The notes beneath the pieces are model-generated. The model made no database searches and had not been told where the DNA came from. It was given only the letters and a program-made list of their open reading frames with translations. A stretch of DNA of 13,995 nt, from positions 1-13,995 of the forward strand of contig DAOTUB010000391.1 of assembly GCA_034437455.1 (NCBI GenBank), read 5' to 3'. Both the position numbers and the translations under genes were made by a program. Source of the DNA: DAOTUB01 sp034437455 (GTDB lineage: Bacteria > Chloroflexota > Anaerolineae > B4-G1). Shown in pieces: positions 7,121 to 13,713 of the stretch (the stretch's first letter is position 1; each line of letters opens with the position of its first letter).

Positions 7121-7174
7121 GGCTAACGAATAGGATTCATGCGGCGAGCATCCGCCGCATAATCCTTGTTGAAC
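7121..7174 (-). repeat. Compact attC recombination site
   Basis: The 54-base site runs from GTTCAAC (exact RYYYAAC) to GTTAGCC on the minus strand. GGATTATGCGGCG pairs with CGCCGCATGAATCC around a short loop, leaving one extra base on the second arm. It is much shorter than the other sites (127-132 bases) and lacks their inner homology, so it came from a different source. It marks the start of the visible array; beyond it lies an IS91-like remnant rather than an integrase gene. Confidence 0.75.
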
Positions 7175-7344
7175 TGAGCTGACTTTACGATTGTACTCTC
7201 ATCTGGAATTTGAGGCAAATGGGCTTCGGAGAAAGCCCCTCCTCCCTGAGGCATTGAGGACAATCTTGCCCAAGTAGCCGCGTAACCCGCTCCATCTCGA
7301 CCCCTTGGCCGGAGAGATGGCACACCGGTTGGATGAAAAGGTTC

Positions 7345-7525
7345 GATCAGACGACAGCCCGAGGCCAGGAAGCCATAGTAGCGCACCTTGACGAACCCCC
7401 TCGGCAGCACGTGCTGCAAGAAGCGGCGCATGAACTCTTTGACCGGCACAGGTCTTGAGTTTGCCTGTGTCGGTGGCCCGATAGCGGAACGTCACCCGGC
7501 CATCCCCAGTGGTCCAAGACTTGAC
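7345..7525 (-). pseudogene. IS91-family transposase remnant
   Basis: Two reading frames together spell the C-terminal part of an IS91-type (Y2, rolling-circle) transposase. One frame has G-D-G-R-V-T-F-R-Y-R then T-G-K-L-K-T-C (about 7450-7510); the other has P-V-K-E-F-M-R-R-F-L-Q-H-V-L-P-R-G-F followed by K-V-R-Y-Y-G-F-L (about 7360-7449). A few bases are missing where they meet (near 7449), giving a frameshift. The catalytic tyrosine region upstream is absent; only this C-terminal scrap is left. The second frame stays open to a stop at 7123 inside the attC, but residues after about 7350 do not resemble a transposase and may be the tail of a lost cassette gene. Confidence 0.7.
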
Positions 7526-7549
7526 AAACAGCCAGTGTTAGCATATTAT
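7521..7549 (+). promoter_or_regulatory. Sigma70-type promoter of the ABC exporter operon
   Basis: TTGACA (7521-7526), a 17-base spacer and TATTAT (7544-7549) on the plus strand make a near-consensus promoter. It lies 65 bases before the small ORF and about 150 before the first ABC gene, with no terminator between. It overlaps the edge of the IS91 remnant, so the promoter region may be a junction. Confidence 0.75.
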
Positions 7550-7587
7550 TTAGCCGGCTAATAGTTAGCATAGTAATTGTTAATAGA
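7538..7587 (+). promoter_or_regulatory. Operator-like palindrome and direct repeats at the ABC operon promoter
   Basis: A perfect 12-base palindrome, TTAGCCGGCTAA (7550-7561), sits immediately after the -10 box. It is flanked by two copies of TTAGCATA (7538-7545 and 7565-7572), the first overlapping the -10. A further TTGTTAATAG lies downstream. A repressor bound here would block transcription start. MarR or TetR proteins commonly control such exporter pairs, but no regulator gene is visible in the window, so the protein is unknown. Confidence 0.55.
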
Positions 7588-7613
7588 CTTTTAGACTGCA
7601 TGAGGTGGACACA

Positions 7614-7706
7614 ATGAGGGTTGACACGGGTGGGGCATTGCCAGACAGATCTGTGAAAGAGGTTGAGGAGATTATCCAGATCGTAGAGGCTTCAGACATC
7701 CAATGA
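7614..7706 (+). CDS. 30-codon ORF translationally coupled to the ABC exporter
   Basis: ATG follows GAGGTGG by five bases, and the stop overlaps the ABC gene start as ATGA. The peptide begins M-R-V-D-T-G-G and ends in an acidic amphipathic helix (V-K-E-V-E-E-I-I-Q-I-V-E). The ABC start itself has only a weak, distant ribosome site, so coupling through this ORF makes sense. It could be a leader peptide. It could also be the last trace of a MarR-type regulator, whose gene often occupies this position before paired ABC exporters and whose C terminus is a helix of this kind. Confidence 0.45.
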   Translation: MRVDTGGALPDRSVKEVEEIIQIVEASDIQ

Positions 7707-9493
7707 GCGCACTGAAACGGATGTCGTCCTTTGTCCAGCCCTACCGCTGGATCGTGGTAGGGCTGGTGATCACGGTCATTCTCCCCGTCGTCATGGAGCT
7801 GGTGGTCCCCCAGGCACTGAGTTACATCATCGACCAGGGCATTGCCCCAGGCGACATGAACGCCATCTGGCGCGGTGCGGCCATCATGCTGGCGACCGCT
7901 CTCGCCGGCGCGCTGGCGACGCTGGGGCAGGGCGTGTTTCGCGCGCGGCTCGCGCAGGGGCTCGCCCACGACATGCGCAACCGGCTGTTTGCCCACATTC
8001 AGACCCTCTCCTTCGCCAACCTCGACACGATGCAGACGGGACAGTTGATGACCCGCCTGTCGAGCGACGTGGACATGGTGCGCGGCTTTACCAGCAACGG
8101 CCTGTCGCTCCTGTTGCGCGCCCTGCTGATGCTCACCGGTAGCATAGTGATGATGTTCGCGAACAATGTTCGCCTCACGCTCCTCACCCTTGGCGTGCTG
8201 CCGCTAACCGGTGCCCTGATCTGGGGGTTGATGATGCTCGCCAGGCCACTGTTTGTCGTCGTCCAGGAGCGGTTGGCGGCGCTCAACACGGCGGTGCAGG
8301 AGAACCTGGTGGGGGTACAGGTCGTCAAGGCATTTGTGCGCGAGCGGCACGAGATCGACCGCTTCCTGGGCTACAACGACGCGTACATGCAGCAGAATAT
8401 CAAGGTCGGCAAACTGATGGCGACGGCGCTGCCGCTGCTGACGCTGTTCACCAACCTGGGGATCGTCGCCGTGGTGTGGTTCGGCGGACGCGACGTGATC
8501 GGGGGGCGGCTGACCCTCGGCGCGCTGGTCGCGTTCAACAGCTATTTGATGATCGGCATGCGGCCGCTGATGCTGCTGGGCAACATCCTGTCGATGGTGT
8601 CGCGCGCCGAGGCGTCGGCCAGGCGGTTCTGGGAGGTGCTCGACACCCGGCCGGCCATCCAGGTCGCGCCAGAGCCCTATGCCGGCGCGGCACTGCACGG
8701 GCAGGTGGCGTTCGAGGGCGTCAGCTTTTACTACGACGGCGCAAGAGACGGGCAGCCTGGCGAACCGGCGGACGCGCCTACACACATGGGCGGCAGAAAT
8801 GTCCTGGATGGGATCACGATCCACGTCGAGCCGGGACAGCGGGTGGCCCTGCTCGGCGCCACGGGCGCCGGCAAGAGCAGCCTGGTGCACCTGATCCCGC
8901 GCTTCTATGACGTCGACCGCGGAACGATCTGCATCGACGGCGTCGACGTGCGCGACTGGGACCCGGAAGCGCTGCGCAAGCGGATCGGCGTCGTGCTGCA
9001 GCAGACCACCCTATTTAGCGGCACGGTACGTGAGAACATTGCCTACGGCCGCCCCGGCGCGTCGCTGAACGAGGTGATCGCGGCGGCAAAAGCGGCACAG
9101 GCGCACGAGTTCATCACCGCCATGCCCGGCGGCTATGACGCAGTGATCGAGGAGCGCGGCGCCAACCTTTCTGGAGGGCAGAAGCAGCGGGTCGCGATTG
9201 CCCGCGCACTCTTGATCGCGCCGTCCATCTTGATCCTCGACGACAGCACGAGCGCGGTGGACGTGGAGACAGAGGCCAGGATTCAGGCGGCGCTCGACGA
9301 GGTGCTTGCCGGGACGACGACGTTTCTGATCGCCCAGCGCGTCAGCAGCGTGCTGACCGCCGACCAGATCCTGGTGCTCGACCACGGCCAGATCGCGGCG
9401 CGCGGCACACACGCCGTGCTGCTCGAACGCAGCCCGATCTACCAGGAAATCTATCGCTCGCAGATGGGCGACGGCGAGGGGGTGGTGGCATGA
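7703..9493 (+). CDS. Heterodimeric ABC exporter subunit, degenerate ATP site half
   Basis: The protein has 596 residues, full-length for a half-transporter. A six-helix type IV (ABC_membrane) domain spans about 15-310, then a nucleotide-binding domain: Walker A G-A-T-G-A-G-K391-S-S, Q-loop in V-L-Q-Q, signature L-S-G-G-Q (489-493), Walker B ending L-D513. The catalytic Glu is replaced by Asp (D514), and the switch His by Gln (Q545 in I-A-Q-R). Such changes mark the non-hydrolysing site of TM287/288-, BmrCD- or LmrCD-like drug or lipid exporters. An insert rich in Gly/Ala/Asp (about 345-365) precedes Walker A. It forms a membrane complex with the next gene product, whose start overlaps its stop (ATGA). 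The substrate cannot be told from sequence; multidrug export is the usual guess. Confidence 0.93.
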   Translation: MSALKRMSSFVQPYRWIVVGLVITVILPVVMELVVPQALSYIIDQGIAPGDMNAIWRGAAIMLATALAGALATLGQGVFRARLAQGLAHDMRNRLFAHIQTLSFANLDTMQTGQLMTRLSSDVDMVRGFTSNGLSLLLRALLMLTGSIVMMFANNVRLTLLTLGVLPLTGALIWGLMMLARPLFVVVQERLAALNTAVQENLVGVQVVKAFVRERHEIDRFLGYNDAYMQQNIKVGKLMATALPLLTLFTNLGIVAVVWFGGRDVIGGRLTLGALVAFNSYLMIGMRPLMLLGNILSMVSRAEASARRFWEVLDTRPAIQVAPEPYAGAALHGQVAFEGVSFYYDGARDGQPGEPADAPTHMGGRNVLDGITIHVEPGQRVALLGATGAGKSSLVHLIPRFYDVDRGTICIDGVDVRDWDPEALRKRIGVVLQQTTLFSGTVRENIAYGRPGASLNEVIAAAKAAQAHEFITAMPGGYDAVIEERGANLSGGQKQRVAIARALLIAPSILILDDSTSAVDVETEARIQAALDEVLAGTTTFLIAQRVSSVLTADQILVLDHGQIAARGTHAVLLERSPIYQEIYRSQMGDGEGVVA

Positions 9494-11331
9494 GCGACCA
9501 GCGGAAAGAATCGCCGGCCGTGCGCCTGGGGCACGGCGGCAGGGCACAGACCGGTGAGACAGCCCGCGACACGCGCGGCGCCGTCCGCCGCCTGGCGTCA
9601 TACGCCCGGCCCTACCGCGCGCAGCTTGCCGTCGTCGCCCTGCTCGTCCTGGTCAGCACCGTTTCCAACCTGGTGGGGCCGATCCTGCTCGGGCGCACGA
9701 TCGACAAGTTCATCGCCCCCGGTGACCTGCCCGGCCTGGTACGTATGGCCAGCCTCATGCTCGGCGTGTTCGTCCTGGGCGGCGTGGCGTCGATCGCCCA
9801 CGGCTTGATCATGGTCGGCGTGGGCCAGCGCCTGATCGCCGACGTGCGCGCCGAGCTGTTCACCCACCTGCAGGCGCTGTCGATGGCCTACCACGACCGC
9901 CACAAGGTGGGTGACCTGATGAGCCGCGTCACCAACGACTCGGAGGCGATCAACCAGGTGCTATCCAATGGCCTGATCACGTTCATCACCAGCGTCCTCA
10001 CCCTGGGCGGAATCATAGTCTCAATGTTCGCCCTCGACTGGCGGCTCGCCATCAGCACGCTGACCCTGCTGCCGCTGATGGTTCTTATCACCAGCGCCAT
10101 CACCCGCCGCAGCCGTTTCGCCTTCCGCGACGTGCAGCGCTATCTGGGAGAAATGAACGCGGTGATGGAAGAGAACCTGTCCGGCATCCACGTCGTGCAG
10201 GCATTCGCTCGTGAAAAAGACACATTGGCGCAATTCGAGCGCGCCAACGCGGCGAACCGGCGGGTGGGCATCAAGGCCGACATTATCACCGCCGCGCTGG
10301 GACCAATGTTCACCACGATGAGCACGATCACCATCGCCGCCACTGCGCTGTACGGCGGCTGGCTGGCGCTGCGCGGGCTGACGACTGTGGGCGGGATCGC
10401 GACCTTTGTCGTGTACATCATTAACTTTTTTCGGCCCATGCGCGGTATCGCCATGCTCTACAACAGCCTGCAGTCAGCCCTGGCCGGCGCGGAGCGCATT
10501 TTCGAGGTGCTCGACTCGGCTCAGAGCGTGGTCGACTCGCCCGAGGCGGAACCCCTGCACAAAATCGAGGGGGCCGTGACGTTCGACGGCGTGACTTTTG
10601 GCTACGACCCGCACAAACCGGTCCTAAAGGACGTCAGCCTATCGGCCAGTCCCGGCGAGACCGTTGCCCTCGTTGGCCCCACGGGCGCGGGCAAGACGAC
10701 GATCGTCAATCTGCTCAGTCGCTTCTACGACGTGGACGCGGGTGCGATCACGATCGACGGGCACGACTTGCGCGACGTGCAGCAGGCAAGCATCCGCAAG
10801 CAGTTGGGCATCGTATTGCAGGATACTTTTCTGTTCTCCGGCACGGTGATGGACAACATCCGTTACGGCCGGCTGGAGGCCACCGACGAAAAAGTGTACG
10901 CTGCGGCCCGGCTGGCCAACGCAGACTGGTTCATCCGCCGCCTGCCCCACGGGTACCAGACGCAGGTGTCGGAGCAGGGGCACAACTTTAGCCAGGGGCA
11001 GCGCCAGTTGCTGGCGATCGCGCGCGCCATCCTGGCCGACCCGCGCATCCTGATCCTCGACGAGGCGACGAGCAGCGTCGACACGCGCACCGAGATGCTC
11101 ATCCAGGAGGCGCTGCTGAACCTGATGGCCGGGCGGACGGCGTTCGTGATTGCTCACAGGCTGAGCACGATCCGCTCCGCCAAGCAGGTGCTGGTCATCG
11201 ACGGCGGGCAGATCGTGGAGCGCGGCACACACGAGAGCCTGTTGGCGCGGCAGGGCTTTTACTATAGGATGTACATGAGCCAGTACCGGCGGGGAATCAA
11301 CGCGGCAGTAGTTGAACCACTGAATCACTGA
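9490..11331 (+). CDS. Heterodimeric ABC exporter subunit, consensus catalytic half
   Basis: The protein has 613 residues: a short polar N-terminal tail (about 1-30), a six-helix membrane domain (about 35-330) and a nucleotide-binding domain. Walker A is G-P-T-G-A-G-K402-T-T, Walker B L-D524 with catalytic E525, and the switch His H556. The signature is altered to F-S-Q-G-Q (500-504). Paired with the upstream subunit, its Walker A/B and His face a normal L-S-G-G-Q, making the active site. Its own altered signature faces the partner's Asp/Gln site, so both defects fall in one ATP site. Overlapping ATGA with the first gene keeps the two in equal amounts. The coupling motif region V-Q-A-F-A-R-E is typical. 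Confidence 0.93.
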   Translation: MSDQRKESPAVRLGHGGRAQTGETARDTRGAVRRLASYARPYRAQLAVVALLVLVSTVSNLVGPILLGRTIDKFIAPGDLPGLVRMASLMLGVFVLGGVASIAHGLIMVGVGQRLIADVRAELFTHLQALSMAYHDRHKVGDLMSRVTNDSEAINQVLSNGLITFITSVLTLGGIIVSMFALDWRLAISTLTLLPLMVLITSAITRRSRFAFRDVQRYLGEMNAVMEENLSGIHVVQAFAREKDTLAQFERANAANRRVGIKADIITAALGPMFTTMSTITIAATALYGGWLALRGLTTVGGIATFVVYIINFFRPMRGIAMLYNSLQSALAGAERIFEVLDSAQSVVDSPEAEPLHKIEGAVTFDGVTFGYDPHKPVLKDVSLSASPGETVALVGPTGAGKTTIVNLLSRFYDVDAGAITIDGHDLRDVQQASIRKQLGIVLQDTFLFSGTVMDNIRYGRLEATDEKVYAAARLANADWFIRRLPHGYQTQVSEQGHNFSQGQRQLLAIARAILADPRILILDEATSSVDTRTEMLIQEALLNLMAGRTAFVIAHRLSTIRSAKQVLVIDGGQIVERGTHESLLARQGFYYRMYMSQYRRGINAAVVEPLNH

Positions 11332-11385
11332 CAGCACTGAGGACGCCGATTCAGTGCGCTCACTTGTTCAGTAGGTCAGTGGTTC
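11314..11385 (+). terminator. Nested stem-loops at the end of the ABC operon
   Basis: An inner perfect hairpin, GCACTGA/TCAGTGC with a ten-base loop (11334-11357), lies just after the ABC stop. An outer 10-bp inverted repeat, GAACCACTGA (11314-11323) and TCAGTGGTTC (11376-11385), encloses it and overlaps the last codons. There is no T-tract, so a standard intrinsic terminator is doubtful. The outer repeat ends exactly where the HsdR-like fragment begins, so it may instead be an insertion or deletion scar. Confidence 0.45.
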
Positions 11386-11517
11386 CAAGCCGCTGGCGAC
11401 GGCATGCAACAAGCCAAAGAATACGCCGCGATCCTGGGGCTCAAGTTCGCCTATGCTGCCCGGCTCGATGCCCTGCTGCCCTCCATCCTCGACAAGGCGT
11501 TCAAAGGGGAGTTGTAG
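11386..11517 (+). pseudogene. Chimeric scrap of type I restriction genes (HsdR N-terminal piece joined to HsdS C terminus)
   Basis: The frame holds 43 codons and a stop. The first part (Q-A-A-G-D-G-M-Q-Q-A-K-E-Y-A then L-G-L-K-F-A-Y-A) matches the HsdR N-terminal nuclease region, which normally continues ...A-T-N-G. At that point it switches to L-D-A-L-L-P-S-I-L-D-K-A-F-K-G-E-L-stop, the standard C terminus of HsdS specificity subunits. The in-frame join means a deletion removed nearly all of hsdR and hsdS. No start codon or ribosome site fits, and no hsdM is seen. Confidence 0.7.
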
Positions 11518-11768
11518 GCATCAGTGCTCGGCTGCAGCAAAAGGCCAACGACTGGCTCGTCGCGCCGTTTTGGGTTTAGGGTCAAGAGGAGATGCCATTT
11601 ACGACTTTTGCGACCCGCCCAAGGTACGCAAGAGCGTCCACGACGAAAGCAACCGCGCGAGGGGCTGACCGAGATGGCGTTGGTGGACGCACTATCGCGG
11701 GTCTATGCTTCCTACGGGCTGGACGTCGCGTCGCCCTCGCGCACGGCGGCGCAGACGCGCGATGAAAA
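11518..11768 (+). other. Intergenic debris without a recognised gene
   Basis: No family is recognised here on either strand. A short plus-strand frame with ATG at 11674 (GAGGGG eight bases upstream) runs to 11808 with V-D-A-L-S-R-V-Y-A-S-Y-G-L at its start. At about 11765 its frame runs out of phase with the AbiEi-like sequence that follows. It may be the head of another broken gene fused to that remnant. Confidence 0.4.
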
Positions 11769-12300
11769 GCTGGCCCAGAGGCACAGTGGGCCGAGCACGA
11801 GTACCTGATCGCTGCCGCGCTCATCCATCCCTATTACCTGGCTTATGCCACGGCTTTGCACTACTATGGCTACAGCGAGCGACCGCTCGATAGGGTGATC
11901 GTCGCCACCACTCAGCGCAAGCGTCCCGTCACAATAGAGGGTCTGACCTATCGCTTTGTCACCTTGCAACTCTACAAATTCTTTGGTTATGAACCTATCC
12001 GCTTGCTGGATCGTGCCGTGCAGATCGCAGGGCGGGAGAAGGCCATTGCAGATGGATTTGATCATACCAGGCTGGCAGGAGGCGTGCTGGAGGCGGCCAA
12101 GGGCTTGTGGTTTGGGAAGCACGAGTTGGACTGGGAAAAGCTGGTGGCCTACACTCTGCGTCTGCAAAACCAGGTCGCTGCGCGGCGGTTGGGCTTTTGG
12201 CTAGAGCAACTGGAATTGGGCGATGCGCACTTTCGTTTGGAGGACGGCAGTGGAAATAGTTATGCCCGGCTGGAGCCATCGGGTCCGCGCGACGGGCCAC
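11769..12300 (+). pseudogene. AbiEi-like type IV antitoxin, both ends lost
   Basis: From 11769 the frame reads A-G-P-E-A-Q-W-A-E-H-E-Y, then Y-Y-L-A-Y-A-T-A-L-H-Y-Y-G-Y, V-I-V-A-T-T-Q-R-K-R-P, F-V-T-L-Q-L-Y-K-F-F-G-Y, R-E-K-A-I-A-D-G-F-D-H, and G-G-V-L-E-A-A-K-G-L-W-F-G: the core of AbiEi-family antitoxins. The N-terminal winged helix that binds the operator is missing (the sequence before 11769 is out of frame and unrelated). After S-Y-A-R-L-E-P-S-G-P near 12297 the frame runs into sequence that on the other strand is a PIN toxin. The open frame ends at 12365. No AbiEii nucleotidyltransferase toxin is nearby, so this is an orphan remnant. Confidence 0.75.
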
Positions 12301-12579
12301 GGTATGCCGCCGTGCCCAGGCAAGCACTGCACTCTCGCCCGCGCCCAAATCCCAGCCAGCGATGATAGGGTCTATGTCCACCTGATTTGAAATATGGGAG
12401 CCCCCCGCATCTTCCAACTAATGTTGTGCCGCATCTTTACGCGGACCGGCATAGATCTCGTTGGCAACAGCCTCTGGGATGACCAATGTCTCGCACAATG
12501 CTTCGAGTAACTGTAGATGCCCAATGTCGCCTAGCAGAATTAAAGGCGACGCATTCACTACCCACTTTTTGTCACTCAC
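12300..12579 (-). pseudogene. DUF3368 PIN-domain toxin, truncated and with an amber stop
   Basis: A GTG start overlaps the end of the UPF0175 gene by eight bases. The protein begins W-V-V-N-A-S-P-L-I-L-L, then V-I-P-E-A-V-A-N-E-I, the pattern of DUF3368 PIN ribonucleases. A TAG (12418-12420) ends it after 53 codons. The same frame then continues with D-P-I-I-A-G-W-D-L-G-A-G-E-S-A-V-L-A-W-A, the expected second half with its acidic helix, until about 12300. There it runs antisense into the AbiEi remnant, so the last acidic residues and C terminus are lost. It is the toxin half of the UPF0175/PIN pair, now dead. Confidence 0.72.
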
Positions 12580-12826
12580 GCTTCAGTTCCTCCGCCAGTT
12601 CTTCCGGCGTCATCTGGAAAGGAGAAACGTTAAAACGCGCCAGGCTATGCAGGAACTCCTGGCGGCTGACCCCCGCAACCTCTGCGGCCTTGCTCTGCGA
12701 AAGTTGACCCAATTCATACCACTTGGCCGCCGAAGCCAGGCGCATCTCATGCACAAAGGTTGCCGGTGTCTGGCGCAGCGCAGAGAACACCGCCTCTGGA
12801 AATTCTATAGTAACTTGTACAGTCAT
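12572..12826 (-). CDS. UPF0175 family antitoxin-like protein
   Basis: The protein has 84 residues and is intact. A short strand (T-V-Q-V-T-I-E-F-P) leads into helices and a helix-turn-helix-like core (L-S-Q-S-K-A-A-E-V-A-G-V-S-R-Q-E-F), as in UPF0175 proteins. These are usually encoded just before a DUF3368 PIN toxin and are thought to neutralise it and bind the operator. AGGAGGG lies six bases before the ATG. A good promoter precedes it. The toxin gene that overlaps its end is broken, so this is an orphan antitoxin that may still bind DNA or protect against related toxins. Confidence 0.85.
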   Translation of the reverse strand: MTVQVTIEFPEAVFSALRQTPATFVHEMRLASAAKWYELGQLSQSKAAEVAGVSRQEFLHSLARFNVSPFQMTPEELAEELKRE

Positions 12827-12861
12827 TGTATCCCTCCTGATGGACTGTAGCGTCTATGGTC

Positions 12862-12890
12862 AGTATAGCACTTAAGTTTGTCCCTGCCAA
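12862..12890 (-). promoter_or_regulatory. Promoter of the UPF0175 gene
   Basis: On the minus strand TTGGCA (12885-12890), a 17-base spacer and TATACT (12862-12867) make a good sigma70-type promoter, 36 bases before the ATG. It is the only promoter seen for the UPF0175/PIN pair. Confidence 0.65.
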
Positions 12891-12937
12891 TCGCCGCGAT
12901 GCGATAGCGCAACGTCGTCGGGGCCTGAGGGGTACAG

Positions 12938-13300
12938 ATGCCCGAGTTCTCCGCGGACGAATTGCGCTCACTGGTTGAGCGATGGTTCGATCAGGTGGGC
13001 ACGCTACACGGCGTGGAGGTGCGCCTGCTGGATTTCCACCGTGCCAACGGCTTTGAACATTTTGCCCGTCCTATTTCTTATCTGGCGCTTGTGTACACTG
13101 GATTATAGCATCTCTATGCCTCCTCAGCAACGGCTAGGACAAAGATTCAAGCGGCCATAGATGATGATTATCGCGGTGACCGGCGGTCTCTGGGAACCAA
13201 TGCCGTCGCCAACCAGAAGTTGATGCTGGTCCGCGCCAAGCGGGAAGCTGGCGGATTGACGTCTTTCCCACTTTGTGATATATTCCTGCTGCTGGCATGA
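12938..13300 (+). pseudogene. Unknown 120-codon frame interrupted by an amber codon
   Basis: An ATG at 12938 with GAGGGG eight bases upstream opens a frame of 56 codons: M-P-E-F-S-A-D-E-L-R, H-G-V-E-V-R-L-L-D-F-H-R, and F-E-H-F-A-R-P-I-S-Y-L. It ends at TAG (13106-13108). The same frame then continues for 63 codons with protein-like sequence (K-I-Q-A-A-I-D-D-D-Y-R-G-D-R-R, A-V-A-N-Q-K-L-M-L-V-R-A-K-R-E) to TGA at 13298. The family is not recognised. The tail overlaps the cooT promoter, so the gene may also be truncated. It is either a recently broken gene or, less likely, a 56-residue protein followed by chance coding-like sequence. Confidence 0.45.
13256..13284 (+). promoter_or_regulatory. 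Promoter for cooT
   Basis: TTGACG (13256-13261), a 17-base spacer and TATATT (13279-13284) make a near-consensus sigma70-type promoter. Transcription would start near 13291, leaving a leader of about 95 bases before cooT that contains the structured element. Confidence 0.72.
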
Positions 13301-13371
13301 AGCTGGCAAAGCAGCGCATCATGAAGATCGCCACCCAACCGGCCTGAAGGCACGGTGTGTGGCGTTTTTTG
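13286..13371 (+). promoter_or_regulatory. Structured leader with terminator-like hairpin before cooT (attenuator or riboswitch candidate)
   Basis: Two structural parts are visible. GCTGCT/AGCAGC (about 13288-13313) can form a first helix. Then CGCCAC (13329-13334) pairs with GTGGCG (13359-13364), followed by six T. Inside, CCG-GCC-TGAA-GGC-A-CGG (13339-13355) forms a hairpin with one bulged A. A terminator placed between the promoter and the ribosome site (GGGAGGTG) of the gene it controls suggests regulated readthrough. The ligand is unknown. No match to nickel-cobalt or molybdenum-cofactor riboswitches could be made by eye. Confidence 0.5.
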
Positions 13372-13385
13372 TTGGGAGGTGCGAA

Positions 13386-13592
13386 ATGTGTAAAGCCAGA
13401 ATCTACTCGAGTGGCGACGGCGAGGAACACAAGATTATGGAAGACGTGGTGCTGATGCAGCCCGAGGGGGACGCCTTTCTGTTGGTCAGTCTCTTGGACG
13501 AGCAAAAGCTGGCCCGGGGCCGCATCGAAAAGATCGATTTTCTCAAGCACACCGTCCACCCGAGTGCACCTCAGGACGCCAAGGCCGACTAG
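13386..13592 (+). CDS. cooT: CooT-family nickel-binding protein
   Basis: The protein has 68 residues and begins M-C-K-A, the invariant Met-Cys start of CooT, whose Cys2 binds nickel. It continues with the family's beta-rich pattern: I-M-E-D-V-V-L-M-Q-P-E-G-D then V-S-L-L-D-E-Q-K, ending I-E-K-I-D-F-L-K-H. CooT proteins are small homodimers that help deliver Ni, first described beside CO dehydrogenase; relatives occur in many anaerobes without that operon. The start follows GGGAGGTG by five bases. A longer in-frame start upstream would read through the hairpin and is rejected. A second hairpin with a T-tract lies before the fmdE-like gene 121 bases downstream. Confidence 0.85.
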   Translation: MCKARIYSSGDGEEHKIMEDVVLMQPEGDAFLLVSLLDEQKLARGRIEKIDFLKHTVHPSAPQDAKAD

Positions 13593-13628
13593 CCGTAGCG
13601 CATCTGACAATCGTATACAAGAGAGCAC

Positions 13629-13683
13629 AAGGCCATGAAGGCCGCTTCCGGCTTGGAAGCCGGGCGGGTTTTGTGGCCTTTTT
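13629..13683 (+). terminator. Terminator-like hairpin between cooT and the fmdE-like gene, similar to the cooT leader
   Basis: AAGGCCA (13629-13635) pairs with TGGCCTT (13674-13680), and the stem runs into a five-T tract. Inside, two exclusive hairpins are possible: GCTTCC/GGAAGC (13644-13660) or CCGGC/GCCGG (13648-13663). The outer GCCA/TGGC stem, inner CCGG hairpin and T-tract repeat the plan of the cooT leader. It could simply end cooT transcripts. However, only 30 bases remain before the next ATG and no promoter is seen there, so controlled readthrough into the fmdE-like gene is plausible. Confidence 0.55.
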
Positions 13684-13713
13684 GCCAAGTTTCGCTCTGG
13701 TAAAGGAGTTAGG

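Noticed and set aside
7550..7561. TTAGCCGGCTAA as an attC core or attI
   Set aside because: The palindrome lies right behind a promoter -10 and lacks paired L boxes and a GTTRRRY end at the needed spacing; an operator fits better.
7703..11331. Several long minus-strand frames antisense to the ABC genes (up to 232 residues)
   Set aside because: They are GC-rich shadow frames with Arg/His/Gln-rich composition opposite well-supported genes.
13275..13385. N-terminal extension of CooT to 13275
   Set aside because: It would translate the -10 region and terminator hairpin; the family starts Met-Cys, which fits the ATG at 13386 with its ribosome site.
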